From positions 1,736,001 to 1,800,000 of the forward strand of contig CM074136.1 in NCBI GenBank assembly GCA_037178625.1: 64,000 nucleotides of DNA, given 5' to 3'. Each line of letters starts with the position of its first letter. Position 1 is the stretch's first letter. The position numbers were made by a program, and so were the translations under genes. The notes under the pieces are model-generated. The model was given only the letters and a program-made list of their open reading frames with translations. It had not been told where the DNA came from and made no database searches. Positions 45,172 to 55,330 of this stretch are shown piece after piece. The stretch comes from Skeletonema tropicum. Taxonomy: Eukaryota; Bacillariophyta; Thalassiosirophyceae; Thalassiosirales; Thalassiosiraceae.

Positions 45172-45620
45172 TTGGCGTTGGGTGGTATTAATTATTATAT
45201 TTTTATTATGAAAGACCCATCGCCACAAGTTTTCGTCACTGCAGTGAACTTGGATTCCAACCGCAAATACGTGCTTCCATTCAACGATGTCCAGGAGCGC
45301 CGGTGGAAACATTTTTATGGGGTGTTGCCGGATCTCTGCTGTATCATGTGGCGAAAATTAGATGCCCACAACTCAATCCACGGAGGTGATTTCAAACATC
45401 TCATGTGGGCACTTTATTTTCTCAAGGTTTATGGTAAGGAGGAAGATAACTCAATTATTCAGGTGGAGTGGACGAGAAGACATTCCGGAAATGGACGCAT
45501 ATTTTTGTTGAAGCTATTTCCTTTCTAGAATCATCAGTGGTGAGTGTCGTTTTTTTCCTATATTTGTAACTCATATCATTGAGATGCCCTGCGACAGATA
45601 ATCTGGGACGCACGGATCAT
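45172..45620 (+). pseudogene. 5' half of a Harbinger-like DDE transposase
   Basis: The frame starts in the left arm (FNDVQERRWKHFYGVLPDL, then HLMWALYFLKVYG). It then needs a frame change near 45465 to continue as VDEKTFRKWTHIFVEAISFL, a segment conserved before the DDE domain in this family. A GT-AG intron-like stretch (45541-45597) leads to IIWDAR, after which the similarity stops at about 45620. The catalytic half is therefore absent from this copy. Confidence 0.7.
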
Positions 45621-45883
45621 CGAAGAACGTAGTTGGGGCTTGATTGCGAATTAGTAGGAGTATTTATTGTCTGTCGTGTTTTTCATGCCATACTTGTACG
45701 AGGGAGAAGGAAAGGGACCACTCTTACTTGTTCGTTGGGTGGAAATGGGAGTACAATAGAGGAAGGGACGAAGAGACGCAGCATAGGATAAACCTAGATT
45801 ACAATAATCAATTGTGCTTAAGAGCATCGTAAAAACGCTTTATTTTAGAGAATTTGACTCAGGCATTATACGACTCATTATAT

Positions 45884-46646
45884 TTATGTGTCGTCATCGT
45901 AGAATGTTACTTGAAAAGGAAGAGCCCCATTTTCAAAGCTTAGCTGAGTAATGACAGCTACAGCTCGGAAGCACGAGGAGTGGAAGATAGGGTCGTGCCT
46001 AAATCTATTCGCCCCTAGCACTTCGAAATCTTTCAAGCGTTTATTGACCGTCTCATGTCGTGCTCTTGCTTTGTCTTGCATTGCTTGTTCATCCTCGGTT
46101 CCAACTTGCGGTGTTCTGATGTGGTGAGGCTCACCAACGTAGCCACTATCAGCAACAGCAGACTCGCCATAGTCCAGAGCTCCAAGCAGAGCTGTCCTCG
46201 AAATATTGAGGTCATTTTGACCGCATCTGAATGGGCCATTTATCCATGCAATGTACCCCGTTGCGATGCAAACCCCAACTTCATACTTCATACCACTGTG
46301 ATTAAATTTAACTCCAAAGAATTCTTTATTGAAACCGATTTCTGCTGGCATATCCGTGCCGTCGATTGTTACAAGCGACCGGCTGTCGCCGATGAACCGT
46401 GCGTCCCAGATTATCTGTCACAGGGAAATCACCTCCGTGGATTGAGTTGTGGGCATCTAATTTTCGCCACATGATACAGCAGAGATCCGGCAACACCCCA
46501 TAAAAATGTTTCCACCGGCGCTCCTGGACATCGTTGAATGGAAGCACGTATTTGCGGTTGGAATCCAAGTTCACTGCAGTGACGAAAACTTGTGGCGATG
46601 GGTCTTTCATAATAAAAATATAATAATTAATACCACCCAACGCCAA
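45884..46646 (-). pseudogene. Harbinger-like DDE transposase, internally deleted
   Basis: The first part (46646 to 46426) repeats the left-arm sequence. It then jumps to GACAGATAATCTGGG, skipping about 200 bp that the left copy retains. The rest is the DDE domain: SLVTIDGTDMPAE (first Asp), GMKYEVGVCIATGYIAWING, LLGALDYGESAVADSGYVGE (second Asp), and RARHETVNKRLKDFEVL (candidate Glu). It ends VAVITQLSFENGALPFQVTF. The deletion removes the conserved VDEKTFRKW segment and changes the frame, so no complete enzyme is made from this element. Confidence 0.8.
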
Positions 46647-47897
46647 CGGCGGGAGCGGCGGCGGCGGTGGAATCAGAGCGAGGGGGGTAGGTAATAATGT
46701 TATCTGAATGAGGGGGGATTGGAGGGGTTCCTATAATATCGTTGCAACCAGCCATTGCTGTGGATGCCACCTTCGTCACTATGTAAAGAGATGTAAAGTG
46801 AGGCAGAGTACGAAGTCGCTCATGTAAAGTGAGGCTGAGTACGAACTCGTAGTCGGACTCACTTTACATTTTTCGGTTGAGCATGTAAAGTGAGTACGGG
46901 AAATTAAAAAAAAAAAAGTACGTAAGTAGCGTCAGTACCGATACAGTACTTACGTAAGAAAACTACCAAACTGTAATTTCCCGCAGCACCCGGGGCAACA
47001 TCGACATGATAGTAAAGTTGTATGTCTTGTGAATCATTTGAGGCGCTTGCAGCAACAGCGGCAACAACAGAAGTCTTTGAACAATATATATCTTTTATTA
47101 TCCCAGAAGCACTTCAAGACATCGAAACTGGCACGCCTTTATGAAGCAGCTGACCTTCGTACTCAACCTGATAATTGGTCACAGCTGTGGAAATTCGGAT
47201 TCGACAAGTCCTCCCTGAGGTTACGGCATTTCGTTCATGGTCAGAAGAAGAGCGCATTCGCTGCCCAGTTGAGAAAGGTAGAAGATAAAATGCCTCCTAA
47301 TTCTGTAATAAGGAGCATTGGTTTTGGAAACGGAAACTTTCGACCCAGCTACTTAGGGCGAGAAGGAGGTGTTCCAACCAAGCAAGTCAAACAAGTCTTC
47401 GCAAAGGCTTATGATACCACTGAAGTGGATGAATTTCGAACAAGTTCCGTATGCCCGTGTTGTGGTGCTCAACTCTACAATTTATACCACAGGCATGGAA
47501 AAAAAAGATATTATATCAGAGGGATTAGAATTTGCATGACCGATCAGTGTAAACACCATCGACTTTATCACCGGGATAAACTTGGCGCATATAATATCTT
47601 GATACGCCATCTCATCGATGAAAAATATTTGAGAGAAGATTTGATGCCTTTCTTCTTACAGCGGGCTGCACCACCAGTGAATTGGAGACCGAACACATCC
47701 TTCAATGCCAACTATATCGAGTTCAAAGCCCCAGTCTGTAATTTGACTCAGAAACAAAGAATCAAATACAATAAGGATAAAAAGAGAGCAAACAACAAAA
47801 GAAAAAGAGACAACAAAGCAAGAAACAAGAGAAATTTACAATAGAAATGATTGTTACATTTCGCTGTGCATTCTCTGAACTCAGATATAGATTCAAT

Positions 47898-48644
47898 TCA
47901 ATTACAGATCACTTGATATGTGTTGAGCCACATCTTTCTGCGTTTGGCTGCTTGTTGTTCTGGATACATCAGCTTTTTATCCATCTGATCATTCAATGGT
48001 ATGGAGAAGATTTTGGAAAAGGGATCATTTTCAGCTCTGCGTTTGAATTTGCGCTTGCGAGGATTCATCCATCGACGATCCACAACATCATTGAACCTCA
48101 TGGAAAAATCAACCCAGAGAAGCGATGCATTGTTATCGGATAAATCAAGAGAGCCCTCTTCCTCGGACGAAAAAAAATCCGATTCCGTAATGCCTCTACC
48201 ATCTTCAATAGAATGTGAATTCTCCCAAACCGTTTTGGAAAAGGAATCATTTTCAGCTCTGGGTTTGAATTTGCGCTTGGAAGTCATCCATCGACGATCC
48301 ACAAGATCATTATTCCGCGAAGAAAAAGGATGTTTGGAGGGATTAGTTATGAATTCTTTTCTGCCTGTACTCAGAAGAATTTTAGGAGATGAAGGAGCCC
48401 TTTCACTAATGACAGCAGCATTCCTTGATACAGAAGTCAAATTCAGTGTTGATAATGAAGCAGCTGAAAACAAGACATTGTCGGCTGACTGGAATAAGCG
48501 TGTCAGGTAGTGGAGTTGAGGTTTTGGGCTCTTGTCGGAAATGATATATCTACCCCTTGACTGTATGTTTCTCCGAACACAATCATCTGGTGTGATTAAT
48601 GGCTCCAACAGAGTACGAGGCGGAGGGCAGGACATATTCTTCAT
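47898..48644 (-). CDS. Hypothetical protein with a duplicated basic motif
   Basis: 248 residues from the ATG at 48644. Two copies of a motif, VDRRWMTSKRKFKPRAENDS and VDRRWMNPRKRKFKRRAEND, followed by FSK, are separated by about 70 residues rich in Ser and acidic residues. The underlying DNA is a roughly 80-bp direct repeat (48011-48095 and 48233-48313). The tail ends QQAAKRRKMW. It is convergent with the Fanzor gene, 53 bp from its stop. No family recognised; it may be Fanzor-element cargo or a chance frame over repeats. Confidence 0.4.
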   Translation of the reverse strand: MKNMSCPPPRTLLEPLITPDDCVRRNIQSRGRYIISDKSPKPQLHYLTRLFQSADNVLFSAASLSTLNLTSVSRNAAVISERAPSSPKILLSTGRKEFITNPSKHPFSSRNNDLVDRRWMTSKRKFKPRAENDSFSKTVWENSHSIEDGRGITESDFFSSEEEGSLDLSDNNASLLWVDFSMRFNDVVDRRWMNPRKRKFKRRAENDPFSKIFSIPLNDQMDKKLMYPEQQAAKRRKMWLNTYQVICN

Positions 48645-50685
48645 TTTCTTTTCAAGCTGACGAACTTGACGCAGAAAGCAAGAGATTCACTCCAGTCATC
48701 GATTGCCTCCCCATCTTTGGTTTCAAATGCCATACACTGAATCGACTGTATTTGATGGAAGTAAAAACTACTTTTTTACGATGTCATGTTGGGTACGTCG
48801 AAGCATTGCTTTTGGAATGCGTGGTTTGGATCGTCAGAATTAATAGTGTTATCACTGGACCTTGATGTCAACACACAATGCGACCAAAATCATGCGTCAG
48901 TCAGACTGGACAACATACATAAATCCTCGTGCACGGTGAGATTACAGAAGACCGTGTACTTGATTCACAATTTTGTTTCGAGCAGAGACTCTGGGCAAAA
49001 CAAGGGATTTGTTGTAGTCTTTTACTTTTAGCCTTCAGGCTTTTGTTTCTTTTTGAACCCTTTGATGAGGGTATGAAGAGATAAATGTGTACAGTGCTTT
49101 CCTTGAGAGTGACTCGTTTTCAAAGAGAGAGAAAGAGAGATCACGGTACACCAAAGTAGTATGAAATCTTTGTCGATCGTTGACAACTAATTTGACGACA
49201 ATGCTATTGCTTACTTTTATCTTCATTCTTTAACTGATTAATGTGACAAAGAAAACAGACGACATCCACCAAAAGCAACAAGAAACTTGATTCTTGAGAA
49301 ATATTGTATCATCACTCTCAGACCATACCAAACAACAACAATCACGGGAAAAGGATAGTGCAACAGCCTTTAGTCCGTAGAAGCCTTTCATAGCATCTTG
49401 TTTTCATGCAGGTAAGTTAACCAAGTGGTTATCGCTGTCCCGTGTTTGAACAGTGTCAAGGACGCTTACGACTTGATAGAAATGCTGCGATAACCCTAAC
49501 CGAAACGCACAAAGCAACTTGAAATCATATGTCGGGTATGACTTTCTTTCTGTAGTACCCTAAATCGTACTTCTTTCAATCGCTGTGTTTCCCCATGTTT
49601 TCCAGGTCCCACGTCAAGACTGAAACTTCGAAATCAAATTTGGTTTTTTATGGTTGACACATGAGTCAGTCGTTTTGGGCTCCATATATTTGAAGCTGCG
49701 ACATCTTTGTTTTGTACCCTTTTCAACTTAGATTGGGATGAGTAGAGACACCATTTTTTCGTTTGATACCTTCATTGGCAAGTGTCAAAGTCAAACAGCT
49801 ACCAGAACGAGCTGGTGAAATAAACCATTGAAACTTTGGGTCTTTTCGTTTTATACCTTCATTGGCAAGTGTCGAAGTGAGACAGCCGCATTTGTATTGC
49901 AACTGGAGAACCCTCGCTCTTTGAAGAAATAAAATCTTTCGACGACTTCCTGACAGTTATGCTGAACCCACATGCATATGTATATGAGGAGATATTATAT
50001 TTTGAAGATAGAAAAGATTTTTCCTGGTCAATTCTTTCTCTATAGACCTTTGTTGTGTTTGATATTCTATTGATAATTCAAATTAATGATTTCGTTTCGT
50101 TTTAGACCTTCATCGGCAAGTAAGTGTCGGCATATATAACAGTCGCGGCATTGAGCTGGTGAAAGGAACCTTTTCTGTGGCAAACACGACTCACCTTCAG
50201 GGTAACAACGGCACGTTGCAGTTACTAATGCGGACAAGAAGTCTCACCTGCTTCGTCCCAAGTAGGAGAGGTATACTTTGGTTGAATCTCTTAGGAGAGG
50301 CTAGTTTTGTCGTAGTGCATGGGAAATGATGACAAGACATTATTAGTTAGTTTTAAACTATTTAACCTTCAGGGTAAGAATCATACACATGAACCTCTTC
50401 AAAAACTCGTGATGAGTCCATTGCTGTTCACGATGATGATGTAAAGCAATGCCGTCCATTGCGGTTGACGAAGATAAACCAAAGCCTCACGCTGTGAAAT
50501 GGGAAGGCCTTTGTAAAAGACTACAAGAGATCTCTTGTTTCGTCAAAACAACTTTAGATGATCCCAACCTGGTGTCATCAAGTCTGATTGATTGTGTAGG
50601 CGTGGAGGTTTGGAGCGCAGCAGTGGCCAACTGTAGCCTGTGTGTCGCAAAGATTTGGTCCAGCCGGGCAGGGAGCTTCTTTGAT
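48645..50685. other. Non-coding interval with dispersed repeats
   Basis: Two kilobases without a supported gene. It contains three imperfect copies of a roughly 30-bp unit (see 49754-50130). Nothing else was identified. Confidence 0.5.
49754..50130 (+). repeat. Three imperfect interspersed repeats
   Basis: A unit reading ttttcgttt.ataccttcat followed by tggcaagtgtc.aagt occurs at about 49756, 49844 and, weaker, 50095 (tttagaccttcatcggcaag). GAGCTGGTGAAA also follows copies 1 and 3. Function unknown. Confidence 0.7.
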
Positions 50686-52095
50686 CTAGCACTGTGATTT
50701 TTCAGATAGTGAATTCGCTTCGACACTAGGGTCGGAGTATTTGGATAAGAAATATTTCCTCTCGCTCCAACACCAATGGTCGCCTTCAGTAACTGACAAG
50801 AGAAACCTGACTGACACGCGCAGCTCTCCATTGACATGCCTTGCGTCAAGCTCCAAAACATCAGGTCCCTTGACCAACGAAAATGGCTTTTGCGCAATCT
50901 TGGCAGCATAAATAAGCGATGGCAAGTTTTTAGGTACAATCTCGTCCTCAAACTCAGCGCACGGTTGATGGAATCTGGATCCAATCTCGTATATCATACT
51001 GGCAACTCCCATGTTCGAATACATGTAATCTGATGCAACACCACTCACAGGATACCTGTAGTGAACTTGGCCACCAGACCACAATTTGTATTTATTGAAA
51101 TAATGGATTTTTCTTCCCAAGGCTTGAAATGATTCGTCGTCTGGGCTCTTTATGTCAGCAAATCCCCAAGGGTAATAGATTTCCTTGCCGAAAGCATGGA
51201 TGTCGACGTAATATCCTGAAATTTCCTCCCCAAATGCTTCATCCTTTTGCTTCTCTGGGTCCTTCTTTCGTTGACCCCCAGGAAATAGTTTCATTGCATA
51301 ATCTACCAAGGCTTGTGTCTCTGGCTCACTGTGTGGTGAAGGGCCATGATAAGTGAGTGTGCAAGAGTCAGAGCTAGAGCCGCTACCACCCCACATGAAG
51401 TCAAAGTTTCGATTAATATCAACACCACTACCACTGCCTCTGTCACAACCAACAGGATTCAAGTTCTTACGCCACATAGAGCGGGGGTATTTCTCTGCAA
51501 TAAAGGAGCCGTCGGGGTTGACATAGATAATCGAATGAATTTCATTGCGCTCAAGAATCCAAGTAATATCCGGATCGATTTCATATCCCCGCACCAACGC
51601 TTCAACAAACCGTGCGTTGAGCTCGGCGGTTGCCCATTCACGTGCATGGACACGAGATGCGATGAGCATCTTGCCCTTATCAGATGATTGACGCGTGCTG
51701 TTTGAGGCAGTGATGTTGAATGCAACGATGTCGTAGCCCTGTGGAAGCTCGTAGATAACGTTATTTTTTGTGATGTTAATGCCGGAGGTGCCATACTTCT
51801 TTATGTATGATTCACCGATTGTTTTGATTGTCATCAGGTGGGGATACTTTGCGGCTAAGTCCTTCATCGATTGCATCATACCGTTGAGAGAGCGAAAGCA
51901 CTCTCGTCCGCTGATCTTTTCATACGTTTGCAATGAACGAGACATTGCCGCGTCGACGCGGCTGCCCCGAAGGAGGGCAAGCAAAGCTAGAAACAGAATA
52001 TAATTCATTTGCTGAGATGAGCTTATAGTGGCAAGAGACTCATCGCATAACTCAGGGTCAGGCAGGGAGAGCGCTGCCGACGACACGTTTAACAT
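50686..52095 (-). CDS. Secreted M14 zinc carboxypeptidase
   Basis: Up to 469 residues. A second ATG at 52008 starts a proper signal peptide (MNYILFLALLALLRGSRVDA), so the functional start is probably there (440 residues). M14 signatures are complete: ASRVHAREWATAE (Zn ligands His and Glu), IIYVNPDGS, WRKNLNP, SGVDINRNFDFMWG (substrate Arg), SPHSEPETQAL, YYVDIHAFG (third Zn ligand) and MIYEIGSRFHQPCAEFE (catalytic Glu). It removes C-terminal residues from peptides outside the cell or in the vacuole. A hAT element begins about 22 bp upstream of the first ATG, so its promoter region is displaced or replaced. Confidence 0.9.
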   Translation of the reverse strand: MLNVSSAALSLPDPELCDESLATISSSQQMNYILFLALLALLRGSRVDAAMSRSLQTYEKISGRECFRSLNGMMQSMKDLAAKYPHLMTIKTIGESYIKKYGTSGINITKNNVIYELPQGYDIVAFNITASNSTRQSSDKGKMLIASRVHAREWATAELNARFVEALVRGYEIDPDITWILERNEIHSIIYVNPDGSFIAEKYPRSMWRKNLNPVGCDRGSGSGVDINRNFDFMWGGSGSSSDSCTLTYHGPSPHSEPETQALVDYAMKLFPGGQRKKDPEKQKDEAFGEEISGYYVDIHAFGKEIYYPWGFADIKSPDDESFQALGRKIHYFNKYKLWSGGQVHYRYPVSGVASDYMYSNMGVASMIYEIGSRFHQPCAEFEDEIVPKNLPSLIYAAKIAQKPFSLVKGPDVLELDARHVNGELRVSVRFLLSVTEGDHWCWSERKYFLSKYSDPSVEANSLSEKSQC

Positions 52096-53014
52096 GAAAA
52101 TCTCATTTTTTTGTTGTGCTGTGGTAGGCTTTTGATTCTAGTGCGCCAGTGCGGCCGCGCACTAAATTCTTGTCTTCCCCAGCAGACCTATTTCCTCCCA
52201 TTTCGCCCTTCCTTCCTTCTCTTACCCTCCTTTTTCATCATGAATCATGACAAAAAATGGAGAGAGGCTACGCTGCACACGCGTATTTCACACACACCAC
52301 TGCACACACCACTCAAATTGTAAGTGGTGACGTGGCAATTAACCAGCGTGTGCGACATGTGATACTGTACTTCCCGACTTTCACGGCGAGGTGCTATGCT
52401 CCGAAATCCAATCCATCTCGCCGGTCGCCGGCAACTGCCAACTGCCAACCATCACCATTATGTACCACATGCTACGCAGCCGCCTGCAGCCGCTATATAC
52501 CTTTTTCACCCGCCCTCCCCCCCAACAGTCTTACAGCAATCACGTCTTCGATGATGTCCGTCTATCTATCGTCCAAAGTTCACGCACGCAAAGAATCCGG
52601 GGGAATAGGTATGTAAAAAAAACTGATACACTTTTTCTTCATTTTCCACATCAACTCACACACTATAATGATGTTATAAATTGCTCTTTCTCTCCATACT
52701 TTCATTTCTTCTAATAGCTATTATGGGTAACCTTGTGGAAAGCTATAACTACATCCATGTTTGGTTGCTCTTCATTCTACGATGATTGTGTGCATCGACA
52801 TCACAGCAATGGACGAAAGACTTTCCTACGAATATACTCCATAGTACTCCATCGTTTGATTCGAAAAACGAATGACAGATCGACGTCGAATGATCTGTAT
52901 GATTTGAAAGTGATGATACCATATTTTTCAACTTAGATTAGGACGTTAATTACTTGAACGAGAGCGGCGATTGTTGAAGAAATTCAGCACAGAGTATGAA
53001 ATCTTCGATCTAGC

Positions 53015-53662
53015 TTGGAGGAGTTGCTGCATCAGCAGTGGAAACCTTTGACAAGTGCCAACGCCATTGCAAGAGTGGGCCGCTCTCAACTTGCGCTGAA
53101 GCAACGATCGGTAATCATAATTCAGCGGAATTGGTGCTCTGTCTTCTGCCGCATTCGTTTGCAGAGGGATCACATCGCATCTGCTGAAAGAGCATCTGCT
53201 GAAAGAGATCACGCAGCCAAATCCAATCAGATTTGGCGTCGGTACATTGTGCTTCAGCGCAAGAAACGTAAACAGGAGGCGGCCGCTCGTTCCAATCCAC
53301 TTCGTGACAGGGGATTACCACTTCCACCACGGAGTAGGAGTACACTTCGTCGGCATAAACGTAGTGAGAAGGGGCGGCACAAGCAGTTGTTGAAAAATGA
53401 GTAGGGGCTTTTGGCAACTATTCAGGAAGTTCAGCAGTCGGTGCATTCACTTCAGGAAGCTAATAAGGAACTTCAGCAGTCGGTGCAATCTCATCAGGAA
53501 TCAAACAATTCTTTGCAGGAGAATTTGAAGTCTCTTCTTCGGCAACCGAGAGATAAGGATGATAAGCTGTCTTGCAGCAAATCATCTGAATCGAGCAACA
53601 ACGGAATCATTAAAAAGTCAGTTCTTCATGACCCCAGTGAATTGAACGCAGAGGAAACGTAA
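53015..53662 (+). pseudogene. Open frame in the MULE interior with one in-frame stop
   Basis: A single frame runs from 53015 to the stop at 53660-53662, interrupted only by TAG at 53402-53404. The first 129 residues are basic and contain an IQ-like segment (RSVIIIQRNWCSVFCRIRLQ), the other half a heptad-rich coiled coil (QEVQQSVHSLQEANKELQQS). Neither half matches a transposase. It could be a captured host fragment (pack-MULE) now decaying, or an exon pair. The host source is unknown. Confidence 0.45.
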
Positions 53663-53837
53663 TTGGGACAACTCTCCACGAATCTAGTGTTGGTGGATTG
53701 AGTAGCAGAGAAAACGTATTGGAAAATTCTCATCGGCACGGTGGTGAAAATCTTCACCATCATGATGCCACCCCCCACAAAAAGTCATAGGCATAGGGGC
53801 CGTTCTTTCAAGTGAATCGAGTGGCAGAGAAAATGCG

Positions 53838-54191
53838 TTGGACGACTCTTTGCAACAAAGCAGTGGGCTTGTCCGCAGCAAAGAAGCACCAATTTCTTCT
53901 TCCAGGGGTAAATCCAGTCGTCGTAGTAGAAGACGACGCCGCCGTCGCCGTTCCAAGCGATGGAAACGGATTGATCGTACTCTTAGAAATAAGGGTGCAA
54001 TGTTAGCAATCAGTGACATCCCTACCCCGAACCACCCAGTGAGTCAACCTGATTTGCTAACCATGTCTACCTTTTGCGACAAGATGAAACGACAACATAA
54101 ACTGGCATCTGTTGAGGATCTTAACGTCCTTCTCAGGAGCATGTGTCATCTTGTCATCAAATCGATTGACTCTCAAACCATCCATCCATAA
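53838..54191 (+). CDS. Short basic open frame in the MULE interior, doubtful
   Basis: About 117 residues, with an Arg/Ser run (SSRRSRRRRRRRRSKRWKR) and no recognised domain. It lies in a different frame from the upstream open frame and could be an exon of the same cargo gene. Weak support. Confidence 0.2.
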   Translation: MDDSLQQSSGLVRSKEAPISSSRGKSSRRSRRRRRRRRSKRWKRIDRTLRNKGAMLAISDIPTPNHPVSQPDLLTMSTFCDKMKRQHKLASVEDLNVLLRSMCHLVIKSIDSQTIHP

Positions 54192-55330
54192 GCTATTGAC
54201 TGCTTAGCTCTATTGTTCATCAACCTGTTTCATCTAGAAATCCCAGATCAATCTCCGTAGACGAAGCACATTCAACTTCGTCTTCTGCCTCCATTTCAAA
54301 TTCAAGCCCATCCATATCGTCAGAAATGAATTCACCACCTGTCGTGACATCAAAAATCACGACATCTGAACTTGTAACACCCAAACCAATCATCCTGAAT
54401 GAACTACAACCATCTTCTTCTACTTCTATAGTTGACAACCCGCTGTCGTCGACTACAACAACTGTCGAACCACCATCTTCGGCATTCACCATTACTGAAG
54501 AAGAACCGTCAATCTGCCATGAGAAGCCGATGTCCTACCTATCTGCTCTTCTTGGCACTGCGATAAATACTGGATAGTGGATTATTATTTATGGTAATGT
54601 ACTTCGGTGGATGCTTAGGCATTCTATTGTGGGGGGGTATGCAACATCACCCAGTGTTGACCGTAATCAACATCATCCGGTGTTGACCAACCAGCTATGC
54701 CTCTGAAATAATCTGAAATAGTTTTCCTCTCGGAGTACCATAGACCCTTTCTATTCAGTTGATCGTATATTTTTGGTATCGGAGCAAACAACCTTGAACC
54801 TATTTGGATTTTGCAATCTACGAAATGTATATCTTCAGTACATCTCTCTCTCTGTTTCACTTTCACACTGACCTACGATATTCATTATGAAAGCGTGGGG
54901 GTGGCAGAATATCTGTACTATTACGTAGATAGCTCACCTAAATCATAGGCTCACTTCTCAACTTCTCTTTATCTTCTCTATCTCCATCACCTATACCATT
55001 GTGGAGACTGAGATTCTATTTGGGCTCAGACATCTTCACGTGAAACAAAAAAATGAAAGAGGCTTCGTTCAAAATTCTTAAGTTTCATGTGCGAAAAGGA
55101 GAGTTTGTGTCTTGGTCCTTGGGGTAAAGAAAGGGGTCTTGCCCCACGACAAATTCTGCCCTTGTTTTGCCCTCCAAAAACAAAAGCGAAGTAGTGCCAC
55201 GTCATGTGTGACGTGGCACTTACAATTCGAGTGGTGTGTGCAGTGGTGTGTGTGAAATACGCGTGTGCAGCGTAGCCTCTCTCCAAAAAATGACAACGCC
55301 ATACCCCAGCCGAGGGAAGCTGTGACGTAG

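Larger units (their letters stand above)
44825..46993. mobile_element. Fold-back element of Harbinger/IS5-like origin, inserted in the Fanzor gene
   Basis: The element is 44828-46990 (2,163 bp), with ends GGTGCTGCGGGAAATTACAG in inverted orientation and a 3-bp target duplication CGG at 44825-44827 and 46991-46993. The two arms, 44828-45392 and 46426-46990, are 565-bp inverted copies of each other without gaps; I noted one mismatch (near 45132). The roughly 1.03-kb loop carries pieces of a DDE transposase. A 3-bp duplication fits the PIF/Harbinger superfamily. Confidence 0.9.
43284..47844 (+). pseudogene. Fanzor (eukaryotic TnpB-like RNA-guided nuclease), interrupted by a transposon
   Basis: Pieces in order: exon 43284-43566; intron with GTAAGT...CCAG borders; 43633 to about 43866; after a one-base frame change in a T-run, 43867-44827; then, beyond an inserted element, 46994-47844. 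Together this is near 780 codons. RuvC-I is GGIDPGIQSLYYLL (Asp codon 44704). The second half has the Fanzor motif GFGNGNFRPSYLG, then VDEFRTSSVCPCCG with CMTDQC (zinc ribbon) and RuvC-III YHRDKLGAYNI. A 6-residue repeat (NQDEPP) precedes RuvC-I. The Lys/Arg-rich C-terminus (KDKKRANNKRKRDNKARNK) suits nuclear or nucleic-acid binding. Fanzors use a guide RNA made from the element to cut DNA. The copy is broken by both the insertion and the frame change. Confidence 0.85.
52251..55292. mobile_element. MULE (second family) inserted in the hAT element
   Basis: The element is 52260-55283 (3,024 bp). Its terminal inverted repeats of 67 bp (52260-52326 and 55217-55283) have one mismatch, begin GAGAGAGGCTACGCTGCACA, and are flanked by the 9-bp target duplication CAAAAAATG at 52251-52259 and 55284-55292. 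No transposase is present; the interior has short open frames only. It is a non-autonomous MULE, perhaps carrying host-derived sequence. Confidence 0.92.

Noticed and set aside
50487..50984. Minus-strand open frame overlapping the carboxypeptidase 3' end
   Set aside because: It is an alternative frame of the enzyme gene with no recognisable features.
55026..55286. Open frame starting MERGYAAHAYFTHTTAHTT
   Set aside because: It is the MULE terminal inverted repeat read as protein; the same peptide appears at every copy of the repeat.
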